A DNA stretch of 64,000 nucleotides, taken from the NCBI RefSeq assembly GCF_025612915.1, contig NC_069113.1:13959501-14023500 (forward strand), given 5' to 3'. This stretch comes from Magallana angulata. Lineage: Eukaryota; Mollusca; Bivalvia; Ostreida; Ostreidae. Position numbers and translations under genes: made by a program. The notes under the pieces are model-generated. The model made no database searches, had not been told where the DNA came from, and saw nothing but the letters and a program-made list of their open reading frames with translations. This document shows, in pieces, positions 21,300 through 32,999 of the stretch. Each line of letters begins with the position of its first letter. Within the stretch, counting starts at the first letter, position 1.

Positions 21300-22429
21300 T
21301 ACCTTTCTAAACATTATTAAAAGTATTTTGTGGTTAAATATTGTAAAATTTTAAAATTATGATTAAACAATGAAGCTTTATTTTTACGCTTTATATATTT
21401 ATGTCTATTTTCTAGTGCCATTAGCAACTTAAGTAATGTATGTGATATATATTGCATCTGTTTTAAATATGTGACCTTTTACTATGCTTTAAATTATGTT
21501 TGTTAATAATTTTGTAGGGAGGGGGCTGAATAAGTTATTGAACTTGTGCCCAATCCCATTGCGTAAATATACAATAAAATATGTTCAAACTAAACCAAAA
21601 AGGTTAAAGTATAGAATCCGATTTTTTTTTACAATCATGAATCTTACCTCTTTTCATGTTACCCTGTACATCTAATTATCGGCCCTGGAAAATTGCGATA
21701 AAAAAGCAATGCTTAAAAAAGTGAAAAAGTATTTATAAAATGAATTATTATTGAAATTACATTCGACATTTTTACTATATGATGGAATAAGGCTCAAACA
21801 AAATAATGGACTTAGGGCATAATAAATTCGGACTTTTAGATTTTGTTTACGCCTAAACCATTGTTGGCAAAACTATCAAATTAAAAGTTAAAAGATTCTA
21901 TTTGCTAGTCAATTTAATTTAGCGTTTTGTTGGTTTTATCTCCATTTATTCATTAAAGGGACATGGTGACGCACAAATCCATGATTTAGCAAGTATCAAA
22001 TTATTACACGATGTCCACATGGTTTATATATCATATGAAAAGATTTTGAAAAAATGCGGTGTTCCAAAGTAAATAATTCAAATTGGAAAGAGAAAAAAAA
22101 GAATTACGCGTTGGGCCAACACAAAAATATTGAGTTTCCCTTCCGCTTCATAGCCAAGCAAGCGCAGTGGAATGTAAATATTGCCACGTGGCATACGTCA
22201 TGAGCCAAATATTCCATTGAAACATGGTGTCTTTAAGAAATATATATTTATTAAGATGCATTCGATGCATATTTCTTACCATACACATCGAATAGCTTCA
22301 ATTTTAAATTCTTTTATCAGTGTGTCAATCCCATTATAACTATTTTAGACAGAAATCGCAATCACATGACACTAAACCAATGCCCAATACCACTCGGTAT
22401 GTATACATGCGCAATTTCCGGATGAGTTT
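21300..22429. other. No gene recognised; possible degraded MITE
   Basis: AT-rich. Near 21955 the phrase TTAAAGGGACATGG resembles the ends of the MITE at 58942-59455, and a partial inverted counterpart lies near 22225-22240. The match is too weak to set boundaries. Confidence 0.35.
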
Positions 22430-23204
22430 TTCTCTACCCCCACGCATGTGAGGAAAAAACTGGTTGCATTGTTATGATGTCCATGAAGCCCTCTACCAAA
22501 ATTGTGAAATTAATGGCCCCTCGGCTGGGTCAGGGGTTCTGGCTCTAGGGTGGGGCGAATATGGCCAAATAGTAAAAATGTATTAAATCTTAGAAAATCT
22601 TCTTCTCTACTCCCACACATGTGGGCAAAAAACTGAATACCGGTACATGGTTATTATATCCACAATCTCCTTTACCTAAATTGTGAAATTTATGGCCCCT
22701 GGGTCAGGGGTTCAGGACATGAAGGGGGGGGGGCAATGTGGCAATATAGTGTTAATGCATTAATGCATATTACGTTAAAAAAATTTCTTTTCTATTCTCA
22801 CACATCTGTATAAAAAAACTGACTAATAATTATGTTTACCAGGAAGTCTTCTACTGAAATTCAAATTTTCATGTCCTCTCAAGGGTGGGTTTTGACTCTA
22901 GGGCAGGGCCAAAATGGATGTATAGATGTTAATGCATATAACGTTAAAAAATTATCTTCTTTACTCCCACACACCTGAAAGGAAAACTGAATTCATGATT
23001 TTGTAGACCAGATCTTTTAATTTTTCACCAAAATTATAGGTTTCCTAGTTCTTTTTGAAATGTGGTCGTCATTACAAATTTATAATTTTTCTACTCCAGT
23101 ATGAAACCTAATTAATTAGATGCATATATGAGACTCTATGACAAGTTTGTGTATGGGATATATGCTACTCAAGTGACCGTTAAGGCAAATTGGCCTCTTG
23201 TTTC
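22430..23204 (-). mobile_element. Tandem-repeat-cored element, reverse orientation
   Basis: Its right edge, GGCCTCTTGTTT at 23191-23203, is the reverse complement of the AACAAGAGGCC start seen at 6098, so this is a related element in reverse. The core holds about four degenerate units of about 170-185 bp, restarting near 22432, 22606, 22791 and 22960 with CT(A/C)C(T/C)CCCACACATGTG-like phrases. The left end is not clear and may be truncated. Confidence 0.6.
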
Positions 23205-24293
23205 TTGTGGTTATGAGAATCTGAATGATAGAAAACAACAATAATAAAGCCTATCAGTATTAGGGCTTGAAAGGCTTTATAAATCATAAGTCTCATTATA
23301 ACTTGATCAGAGATAATTGAAACAGTATTTATAGTCAATGTTTATTACTTGATTTATTATCTAATCTCAATTTATTGTAAAGAACCTGTCGCTGAGGTAG
23401 TAACTAGGGAAGAAATTACCAAGGAAGAGATAATGGAAAAGGGGCGTTGTGAGGAAAGTAAAGGTACTTCACAATTATATGACATGTTCTACAAAATACA
23501 TAAGTAAATGCTATTAGGTACCAAAAATAGAGTGGTTAAGATTTTTCGATAGTTTTAAATTAGTGACCCCTGGACTAATACTGGGGACCAAAGATGGGTT
23601 AAAAGTAGAAATATATTATATGGAAATGTTTAAAAATCTTCTCGAGAACTACAATGCTTCAATGCGATGTGGCCCATGGGCTTGTTGTTTTTTAACTTCT
23701 TGCCTTGTCTGCAAATATGATTTATACCTCAAAATTTCTGTTTAATCTTAAGGGTAAGCTCAAAATAATGGAAGGGCCACTGTGGCAGCCACATGCGTGA
23801 ACTTTGATTTTCACTTGTGAGGTTGCATTTTACAGCCGTCACATTTAAACTTATCATTTTAACCTTTCAGTACCCTGTGTGTTTTACAGTGTTATTAACT
23901 GCAGTAGCTTTCCACATACTTTACATGCAAAAAATATGTGAAATGTAAATATAAAACCATAAAACTAGGTCACTTGCTATCATGAACATGAACGTTTATT
24001 AAATACATGTTCACCATGTCTTTTATGAATGATTGCAAGATGATAAGAATTACAGTAAAAAATAATCAATAATGTTAAATGATGATAAATTTGATTGAAC
24101 ACTAAGACATGATTTAATATTGAACATTGAAAATGTGAACATTTAACAATACATCATGAACATAAATCAAACTTATTTTGGATACAAGTAAGTCATCAAG
24201 AAAAAGGAAGATCAACATCCAGGAGCTTGAAATTGAGAATTTAAGACTGGAAAACACTAAACTGTAGAAGAAATTCAAGCGTTTGAATACATT
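23205..24293. other. No gene recognised
   Basis: AT-rich spacer downstream of the HARBI1-like gene. Only short frames; no inverted repeat found that would mark the end of an autonomous Harbinger element. Confidence 0.4.
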
Positions 24294-25839
24294 TCATGAG
24301 AAATAGGTGTCTCTGATGTGATCCCGCACCGTTCTTCCAACAGCATCCTCTGGAATAACAAAATCAGGGGCCACCAATGAAGCAGGAATCTGGGGAACAT
24401 CTCTAAGAATGTCTCCCCTGTCTAGACCAATGTTATGCAGGATGACACATGCAGTAATCATCCTGCACGCTCTCTCAGGATTGGCTCGAAGACCCGTGTG
24501 GAGCGCATTAAACCTTTTCTTCAGAACACCAAATGTCTGTTCAATTGTAACCCTTAAAACAGAAAGACAAAAAAGAAAATAAAGTATGATGTGTCGTATT
24601 TGGTAGATTGTCAGAGGTAATGGGTGTGCGTACTTGCCTGGTTCTGCAATGAGCTGAATTAAATCTTTGAGATGGTGCTGTTTCAGTGGAGATATACGGA
24701 GTCATCAAGTATGGTTTTAAACCGTATCCCGAGTCTCCTAAGAGAGTTCCTTGAATTTGACCTAAAATAATATATGCAATTATATAAAAGAAAGGAATGG
24801 AGAGACAACTAATGTCTAAATGATAGTTTTATTTGCTATGGACATACCTTCCTCCATGATTTTGCACAGTTGGGACTCGCGAAATATTTTGGAATCATGA
24901 ACACTTCCAGGCCACTTGGCTACAAGATCGATTACTCTGAATCGAGGGTCACACGTCATCTATTAATTACAAACAATGTTAATTATTATATTATCATAAT
25001 TCAATATATAAAGCTTATTCAAAGTCTCTTTTTCAGGGGTGAAACAACTTATTTCAGTGCAAAATTCTTTTGCAAGCAAAATTGACATGAATTTTTCCTT
25101 TTATTTTATTTCAGAATTGAACATGTAACAAAACAATTTGCACAATAATGCTATGAAATATAAAATCTTTGGGAATGATTTGACTATTATTAAGGGTGCT
25201 TGATGGTCATGGCCATTTCAGACTGTATTAATTTTTTTTTTAAAGGAGAGCTCTATATTGGAATATAGGAAAATGTCCAAATTTAAAATGTAATTAAAGT
25301 ACATGTATATGGGTTTTTTGTCACTTAGAGCAATATGAGCTGTATTTTTTAGAATTTTATTTTGCTGCAAAAACCTGCTAGTATGATAAGTCTTCATATA
25401 ACTTGAACTTTTATGATAAATAATATTTGAAAAAATCATTAATTTTTGTCAAAGAAAATATTTCTCTTCTAAGGAATATTTAGCAAATCAATTTTTGTAC
25501 AGGACCACAATAATTCATTTTTGCTCTAGATAAGGCTTCTTAACGGCATTTTCCACAAAAATTTAAGTAAAAAATTAAGAATGAACTGATGGTTATTTTG
25601 TTGACCACCCATTCTCTTTAAGTGACAGGAAAATCATGTCACGTGATGAAAATCATGCACACCTGGATGTTAAGGGCATAATATCCTTTGCGACAAATGT
25701 AGTCTGCTTCATTGCCGTGGGGAGCTTTTATTTTGACCATTGTTCCATCAACGCACCCCGCAATGCCTGGAAATCCTGCAATTTAGTTTTATATGAATAA
25801 ATTGTTAACCATTAAAAAAAATATGGTTCCTAAACATTA

Positions 25840-27262
25840 TGATACAGCTTGTATGGCATGACAGACATTGCAATACTCAATCATTTCCATTGGTATTGTA
25901 TAAATATTTATTGCATTGTTTAACTTTTTATTTGTATTCTATAATTTTCCATTTGCATTGTATGAATTTCATTTGTATTGTATAATTTTCCACTTGTATT
26001 ATATGAATTTCAAATTGTATTCTATAATTTTCCATTTGTATTCTATAATTTTCCATTTGTAGTTTGTAAGTATTTATATGTATTGTACCATTTGCTATTT
26101 GTATTATATCATTTTCCATTTGTTTTCCATTTGTATTCTATAATTTTCCATTTGTATTGTATAATTTTCAATTTTTGTTCTATAATTAAACAATACTAAT
26201 TGAAAAATATAGAAAACAATGAAAGAAGATGGATTAATAAGGCATGTAAAATGCACATATGAGGAATGATTAAATACCCCAAAATTTAAATATCATTAAA
26301 TCTGATAATTTTTTATGATAATTAAAAACAGTGTATATTTAACGTAACATCGCTTTGTAACCCTTAAATATTTTAAATACATGTAATAGGTTGATTTTAA
26401 ACTGACCTATGTGCGTCAAAACCTCCAAATAGTGTCATTTTTTAAAACTTTAATGCCTTTTCTTTCAAGAGTGGGTCTGAGCTCCATATTTTTGTCATAG
26501 TCTAAATGCGGTTTAATGGAATTTATACCGATTTTTATCAACAAAAATGTGGAGGAATGACCCACTATTAAAATGTTATTTTGTAGCCCAACAATTGAAC
26601 GTTCTAGTAAAATAATACACGAGTCCGTAAAACCGTGGGCAGTGTCTTATATAGCATTTAAACAACGCAATTTGTTGTAAATGATATGGCTCAGTGGTTA
26701 GAGCACCAGACGTTAGGTAAATTTATAGAATTTGGGTTTTTAGGTTGTGGGTTCGATACCACCAAAGCTTTAGTATTCATTTTTTTCTTATTGTTTTTTG
26801 AAATATTTCAAAGTGAATATAGTAAAAAATCACCCTTTTGTAAACTTGTATTATAACATTCCAAATTGCATGATAAATGTTAAATTTGGAATTGTATACG
26901 ACTAAACCAAATTAGCAGTTACGCCATATTATTAACCCATCTTCTTATGGAATACAAATGGAAAATTAGAGAATATAAATAAAAATTTATAGAATACTTA
27001 TGAAACTCGTACAATGCAAATAGAAAATTACACAATACAAATAGACAATTATAGAATACAAATGGAAAATTATACAATACAAATAGAAAATTATACAATA
27101 CAAATGGAAATTTATACAATGCAAATGGAAAATTATAGAATACAAATGGAAAATGATACATTAAAAATAGAAAATGGTACATTACAAATAAATATTTATA
27201 TAATACAAATGGAAAAGATCATATGTTGCAACGTTTGACATGCCATACAGCTTGTACAATAT
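25840..27262. mobile_element. Foldback element with inverted terminal minisatellites
   Basis: The ends are inverted: ACAGCTTGTATGGCATGACA near 25845 and GACATGCCATACAGCTTGTA near 27236-27255. Inside each end lies a minisatellite of about 20 bp built on TATAATTTTCCATTTGTATT: about 25920-26190 on the plus strand and about 26945-27220 as its complement. Together the arms could pair over about 300 bp. The interior (about 26220-26930) holds a tRNA-like sequence at 26684-26765. The element lies in intron 1 of the HARBI1-like gene. No transposase is visible. Confidence 0.7.
26684..26765 (+). repeat. tRNA-derived SINE-like sequence
   Basis: A box TGGCTCAGTGG and B box GGTTCGATACC both match the RNA polymerase III consensus closely, about 58 bp apart. 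The segment between is too long and unpaired for a normal tRNA. It is related to the minus-strand copy at 2424-2503. Confidence 0.6.
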
Positions 27263-27287
27263 ATTCTAGATTGACTTAACTTTAAAT

Positions 27288-27288
<1 letters not shown>

Positions 27289-27325
<37 letters not shown>
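27289..27325. repeat. (CT)n microsatellite
   Basis: About 18 CT repeats just right of the foldback element and still inside intron 1 of the HARBI1-like gene. Confidence 0.9.
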
Positions 27326-27328
<3 letters not shown>

Positions 27329-28046
27329 CTTCTTTTCTCATATTTAAGCAAAGTCATCTACGTTATTTGTTTATGGTTTAAGAGAAGAAGGTTGAAAAGT
27401 TATTGACCCGCCCCTGCACTATTTTACAGCAGGATATGATCTATAAACTTCTTTTCTGTTTTCATTACAATTTATCAATGTTTTAAATAGTTTAAAATGT
27501 TGTATGAATTAAAACAATGTATTGATATATATGATAAAAAGAAGTGTAATGAAATATGAATGTGTTTATTTTATACATAATATGGCCAATTTTTTCTCGT
27601 CAAAATGTTAAAAAGAGTCGGGCTCAAGATGCATATAAAGTTTTAAGGTCATGGTCAGATATGCAGACAACTTTCTTACCGTTTACAAATTCCTCTCTTG
27701 ACGGAAGACGGATGAATCTTCTGGTCATTCTACATAACAATTCCGTCACCAGTCTTACCGCCCTGCCAGCTGTGCTTTTTGATATGCTCAAAGTATCGCC
27801 AATTGTTATGTAGAATGACCCAGTTGCTAAAAATCGTAACGAAACCAACACTTGATGGAGGGGAGTGAGTGGGTTGTTTCTTCTACTAGTAAACTGAAGA
27901 TTGTCTTTCAGTATGTCAACAATAAAAAATATAGTTGGAGGGAAAAATCGATATCTCTCGAATATTTCATTGTCATTGAGTCCTTCCAGTGGATTAGATC
28001 TGTCTTGGATCCGCCTTGGAACGCCAAGATTACGTCGACGTCGACG

Positions 28047-28171
28047 TAGTCTCGTTCAACCAGACGCTCGGCTGTCTCCGTAAATCTCCGACGAGCAGAG
28101 GGTAAAGCTCTGTGACTCTCTGCTCGTCGGAGATTTACGGAGACAGCCGAGCGTCTGGTTGAACGAGACTA
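28047..28171. mobile_element. Perfect hairpin MITE with 9-bp target duplication
   Basis: The element is 125 bp. Arms of about 54 bp, starting TAGTCTCGTTCAACCAGACG, are perfectly complementary around a loop of about 17 bp. The target duplication ACGTCGACG lies at 28038-28046 and 28172-28180. A 9-bp duplication fits Mutator-like elements. The site is codon 9-11 of the HARBI1-like frame. Element plus duplication is 134 bp, not a multiple of three. Confidence 0.85.
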
Positions 28172-28214
28172 ACGTCGACGTTGCAGACGTCGTCTGACGG
28201 CCATTTTGGATGAG

Positions 28215-28470
28215 TGAATTCACGTGAGATTTTATTTGAGGTTACTATATACCAATCTCAAGATTTTCTGAGAAATCTCAAATTTTTTTCTCATTTGAGT
28301 CAGAAAAAACATTGGTGGCACGCACGTTTGAGAAAAATCTCAAATTTGAGAAAAAACTCAAAGACAATTCTTAGTTTGAGAAAAAAATTATTTGGTGGCA
28401 CAGTTTGGTGAGAAAAACTCAAATTTTCTGAGAAATCTCAGATTTGAGAAAATCTCAGCGTTGGTGGCCC
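28215..28470. repeat. GAGAAATCTC-type palindromic repeat tract
   Basis: Repeated short palindromes such as GAGAAATCTC, TCTCAAATTTGAGA and TTTGAGAAAA, with the word TTGGTGGC recurring near 28310, 28392 and 28462. The tract begins about 10 bp upstream of the start codon of the HARBI1-like gene. It could be a terminal region of a DNA transposon (the word GGGGCCACCAA on the minus strand is terminal-repeat-like), but no partner end was found. Confidence 0.5.
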
Positions 28471-30114
28471 CGAAGCCAGTAGATTGATAGGTGATGTGAT
28501 GACTTGTGATGCATGAAACCTTCCGTATGATGAAATTTTGAGTAGCTCTTTTTATTTCCGTTGTCATAATCAAAAATTTAAACATATATTTTGAGTCACC
28601 GTGCCACTTTAAGATAATCGTATGACACGCAAAACAAAAATATTGAAAAATGCTTAAAAACAATAAAACACACCATATCTCAAAATTTCGATCATTGACA
28701 TAACATAAATATTATGCCAGCAGATTAAGGTCAATTTAAATAGTTTAGAACGTTGAATTTGTTCATATTATCATCATTCAATTTTTTGTTAAATTGAATG
28801 AAAAATGGCTGGGGATTTATAAATTGATAGAGGAAAATCAGACTGGAAATTTTGTTTTTAAAAATTGTTAATGAAAACTTAATGATTTGTATCTACTAAG
28901 TGCCACTGCCATTCATAAACTGTATTTTTTCTTCTTTTTTTTTAAAGTTAAATAATATGTAATATTTTTAGAATAAAGAAAAGCTCAATCATTGTGTAAA
29001 ATTTTAAGGGATTTTTCTAAATTTTTCAAAAAATAATCAATGGATATCAACTTAAAAAGTAAGCCATTGACCTTCTTTCTCGAAAGTGAAATATATCACT
29101 ACAATCAAAAGTCTATAACATACAATGACTGGTTTTTCATTATAATCAGTGTTTTTCTTTAATTCTGAGTAAACGTCATCTTTAATGTGACAAATTGCCA
29201 GTTCATTCGATAAAAGATTTGGAACTTTTAATGCACATGCATGTAGGTATCAGACCTATATAACACACATACATGTAGAAACAAGACACATAAAATCAAT
29301 ATTGTCTTGTTTGTAGTTTAAATCAAAATATTTACATTCTCTACTATGTTTTTCCATTAAATTCAGTGATGTTTAAATGCCTCTAAATGCAACACCTATT
29401 CACTGCGTATAAATTTACAAATAATTTGCATAAGTAGTTCACAAAAAGTGATTTCTATGTTATCGGTGAAAAATATGTTTTATAAATGTCAAAATACCAT
29501 GTTTTACAGTTACTGAACATATTATATGACTTTATTATTAAAAGCAAAATTTTAAGAGTTATTATTTATGGATTATATTTTCATGCTCGTCGATCTCATC
29601 TCAACAGTCTATTATATAACCAGTTTAAACCGGTTTTATAACACAGCGGTTCTTGCTGTTACTAATTTACTTCCTCCGTTATCTGCAATTTATATCGAAT
29701 TATTTAAGTAAATAATTAATTTCATCAGTAAGGGAATGTAAATACGCTTGTTATTCAATTTGTCTGCTCACCTGACGGCAGTTATTGACACGACGACGTC
29801 AAAAGTAAATCATTCAATGCTATAATAATTATGTATTCATTAATAAAGTTTAAGAGATCATTGATTTTCAATATTGAAAATTAAAATCATTAGGTGACGT
29901 GATCGGTTTTAAGATTCGTTTAAAGATTCTTCCTAATATAGATATAAAATATGAGTTCTAAAAACAAATTTCAAAAGTTTAATTCATTACACATTACGGA
30001 ACTTTGAAAAGTAGAAAAATCATCTTAACATGGTAAAACATAACTGCTAAAAAGAATCGCACATTCCCTGCGTTTCAGCGTTTTTGTTCCAGTGAGACTA
30101 AGCCACTAAATTTA
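28471..30114. other. No gene recognised
   Basis: AT-rich spacer with domain-free short frames and a small palindrome near 29620-29640 (TTTAAACCGGTTTTA). Confidence 0.4.
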
Positions 30115-30275
30115 ATTTTTAATTAGAGGTACTTCTGCTTGACCGCATGTGACGTTATTCCACCAAAGATGAACTTGACAATGGATTTACCTATACATTC
30201 ATTATTGTGAATTAAAGAAAGATTAGAACATATTTAGTGACTGAGTAGACTTGTATGTGTTGCTGAGCGTAAGAA
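30115..30275. repeat. Receptor-unit distal 3' block
   Basis: Related to 13925-14130 and more weakly to 35295-35440. Shares GACGTTATTC, AGATGAACTTGA and GAACATATTTAGT with the first. It marks duplication-unit homology about 700-900 bp downstream of receptor copy 3. Confidence 0.55.
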
Positions 30276-30469
30276 TTTATGTATCTTTTAAACAAATCAT
30301 ACTTTTTTTTAACGTTGTCGCATTATTTCTTTTTGAAAGTAAAATAGTAAAACCCACCACTTCACATTCTATTGCAATTCGTTGATAGACATCAAAGATA
30401 AAATGAAAGATAATTAACAATGTAAAAGATTGAAGTAAAATGTTTTTTTTAATTTCAAAAAGAAAGTAG

Positions 30470-30570
30470 GTTACAACATGAATATATCTCATACTGTCAT
30501 ATCATTGTAGGTTGTGACCCTCTGGTCAGTGAGGGGACAGAACATATGACATTGTGTGCTGTCAAATTCT
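30470..30570. repeat. Receptor-unit 3' flank block (copy 3)
   Basis: It contains GTTGTGACCCTCTGGTCAGT followed by GAGGGGACAGAAC. Homologous to 16655-16765 and 39360-39475. Confidence 0.7.
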
Positions 30571-30984
30571 ATTTCTATACAATAATAATTACATAACAGT
30601 AATAAACTATCGTTAAAACTTTTATATTTTAATTTTCACATTTCAATATTTAAATAAATATTAACCCATATTAAGTTTTAACTAATCACTTTCGGTTTGA
30701 CATGAATTCAGTTTATTTGACGAAAGATAAATTAGGAATATTTATTTAAACTATACATGTATGTTAAAACTTTCGGCAAAAACTTGCAATAAATAAAGAG
30801 GCAGGATGATTAGCAAATTATCCATCAGATCTACCTTAACATTTTAATGAATTGTTGAGATTTGAATTTGATTAATTTCCAATAACCTTATACATAGCTC
30901 TTCTTCTCAAGGAGATTAAAAAATCTTCAAAATTAGTCAGCTTTCTTGCAGATAAAATATGTATATCGATGACCGCAGAGGACA

Positions 30985-32779
30985 CTAGATATGGGTGTCT
31001 ATGACGGACACATTGGTGGTACTGTTACTGATTCCAGAATCCGCGGACATCTGACCGCAACTTTTGAGGGGCTTATTGATATAATTGCGATCCGTCCTTC
31101 TTTTGATGATGATATAAACAACCCCTCTCAGCACTCCTCCAAGGTTGGTGAACATTACCAAAACGGTGATGAACTGCTGAGGGACCACTGCAAAGTTGTG
31201 CCACACGCTGACGATGCCCAGGGCCCACCACTGAACGAAAAAAGCGGTCACAAACAGACTCATCAGTTTTGATGCCTTGTGTGATGCTAGGAGAGTTTGT
31301 GCCTCGTTCTCGTGTATGGTTTTAATTCGCTTCGACTCCGTGTGGATTTTCCACCATGTCAGCACGTATAGTACCACGTTTGTGACTAGAACCATAGTCA
31401 TTGGAACAGTTGAAAAGAAAATCTGGGCAACGTCTCCCTTGATGGGGTCGAATTGACAGCTGTTAATATATATATTGTTATACATTTATAGACAATTTTG
31501 TTTTACAATTATATTATAATTAACCACATTGTTTCTGTCAAAACTCGTTTTTTAAGAGGAATTATTGGTCGTTACTATTTTAAGTCAATATTAATCATTA
31601 AAAAAGAAGAGCCCGCCATAAAGATATGGTAAAATACTAGTATTCAAATTTAAATGGATTTTATTTTTACTAAATGATCAATATTTAAAGGCAAAAATGA
31701 AAGGATTCTTTATAGTAGTATACTAATGATAGTATACAGTTAATCAAAACATATCTGAAAACTTTAAGGAAGATCTGGCGGTTAGTTTGTTGATCAACGA
31801 GCACTTTAAGGTGATCGCTATTTTTTTTAGTAGAAAGAAGTTTGTAAATGATTTGTACAGTCGGCAAGCACATACATCATGCCACATATAATTTTTTTTG
31901 TAGGGTTGATATGAACTATTGTGACATCATAAAACAATAATTGACTTTCTCTGCTATATAGATGCAAGCTTGCCATTTTACTACAAACAAAATAGATATT
32001 TACTAGTAATATATTCAGAAGTTAACATGTGATTAAGAAATTTAAAAAAATAACATTATATATACTGCTAGTGTTGTTCTTTTGTGAAGGAGATTTTTTG
32101 TTAAACCTAAACGTTGAATGAATAACTGTCATACATCAATCATCAATCTCTGTGGATCTTTCAAGAGCTCGCATCATTTTGGATTAATGATATCTTACCC
32201 ATATCCCATTGGTCCATAATATCCTGATAATGCAGCACTGGCTGACAACACGAAAGGCACGCCAAAGTTTATCACGAGAAGTTTCCAGTCATATTTTCCA
32301 AATTCCAACTTCTTCTGTAGGAAAACGAGTCCAAATGCATTGAAAGCTGCTACATGAGTCACCAAAAATTGGGCAGGTGCAATAAACTCGAGGAAGAAGG
32401 AGTAGAACTCGCACAACTGTATCGGATACACGTGATCTTTGGTGATGACCATCTGGAGATGGTCTAGGCTCTGGGTTATATTGAATAGTACGTCGCACAT
32501 CGACAAATAAACTACGAAACGTTCGCTTCTCATCCAGCTGAAAAAAGGTCTTGTTTGGCTCCGAAAAGAAACTACGAGAACAGCAGAGGCACAGAGCAGG
32601 CTCACAAAGATACAGCAAAGAGCAGGGACGTGGATATAAAGGAACCAGCCCGTGTCCAGGCCGTATACAGGCAGGTCGTACCCGTCCTGTAGAACGGACT
32701 GGGTCATTTGTGTGGCGTTGTCCATCGACTTTTGTGTAGCGTTGTCCATCAACCTATCTGTCGAATTCATTGCCTCCAT
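30985..32779 (-). CDS. Seven-transmembrane receptor, array copy 3
   Basis: Exons 32199-32779 and 30985-31459 are joined by a 739-bp intron (GG|GTAAGA ... AACAG) in phase 2, giving 351 residues from ATG at 32779. The N-terminus has sequons NST, NAT and NAT at 5, 13 and 21, then DGYDLPVYGLDTGWF leading into TM1. The first exon ends GYYGPMGY and the loop-2 cysteine follows the splice. After TM7 the motif is IIIKRRTDRNYINK, and the tail ends NVSVIDTHI. Compared with copy 1, the second exon differs around the EAQTLLASHKASKL stretch between TM5 and TM6, which is where G-protein contact would be expected; that functional reading is inference. No frame damage was seen. Confidence 0.87.
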
Positions 32780-32999
32780 CTCTAGTCGGAGTGAACACGA
32801 TTTGTAGCTGTATGTTATATAGATACCCGGTATTCTCTGAAAGATGAATTTATGGTAAACTGAGAATGAATAATTCAGTAAAATTCAATTTGTTGTAATA
32901 AAATATTAATGAAATTTTCACGAATTTATATGCACAATTTGACATGGTATACGTTGCAAGTTGTTCTTTTTTGATAAAAGAAATTAAATTTAGCCAATC

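Larger units (their letters stand above)
24294..28204 (-). pseudogene. HARBI1-like DDE nuclease gene, first exon split by a MITE
   Basis: Five exons read consistently: 27680-28204 (containing a 125-bp insertion), 25663-25775, 24848-24959, 24638-24761 and 24294-24552. Without the insertion and its duplicated 9 bp, the frame is 332 residues: a basic start MAVRRRLQRRR, a helix-turn-helix region with FLATGSFYITIGDTLSISKS, then the PIF/Harbinger nuclease with D140 (GCVDGT), D215 (LLGDSGYGLKPY) and E251 (TIEQTFGVLKKRF). All three catalytic acids are present. The insertion shifts frame and adds a stop after about 11 codons; the next in-frame Met (CRMTRRF) would skip the helix-turn-helix. Intron 4 has a GC donor (AG|GCAAGT). 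It could be a host HARBI1 relative or an old Harbinger transposase; no terminal repeats or Myb-like partner were seen. Confidence 0.8.

Noticed and set aside
26684-26765. Functional tRNA gene
   Set aside because: A and B boxes are good but the arm between them is too long and does not fold to a standard anticodon stem; a tRNA-derived repeat fits better.
25928-27238. Repetitive frames rich in QMENY or FPFVFYN words
   Set aside because: They are translations of the 20-bp minisatellite, not proteins.
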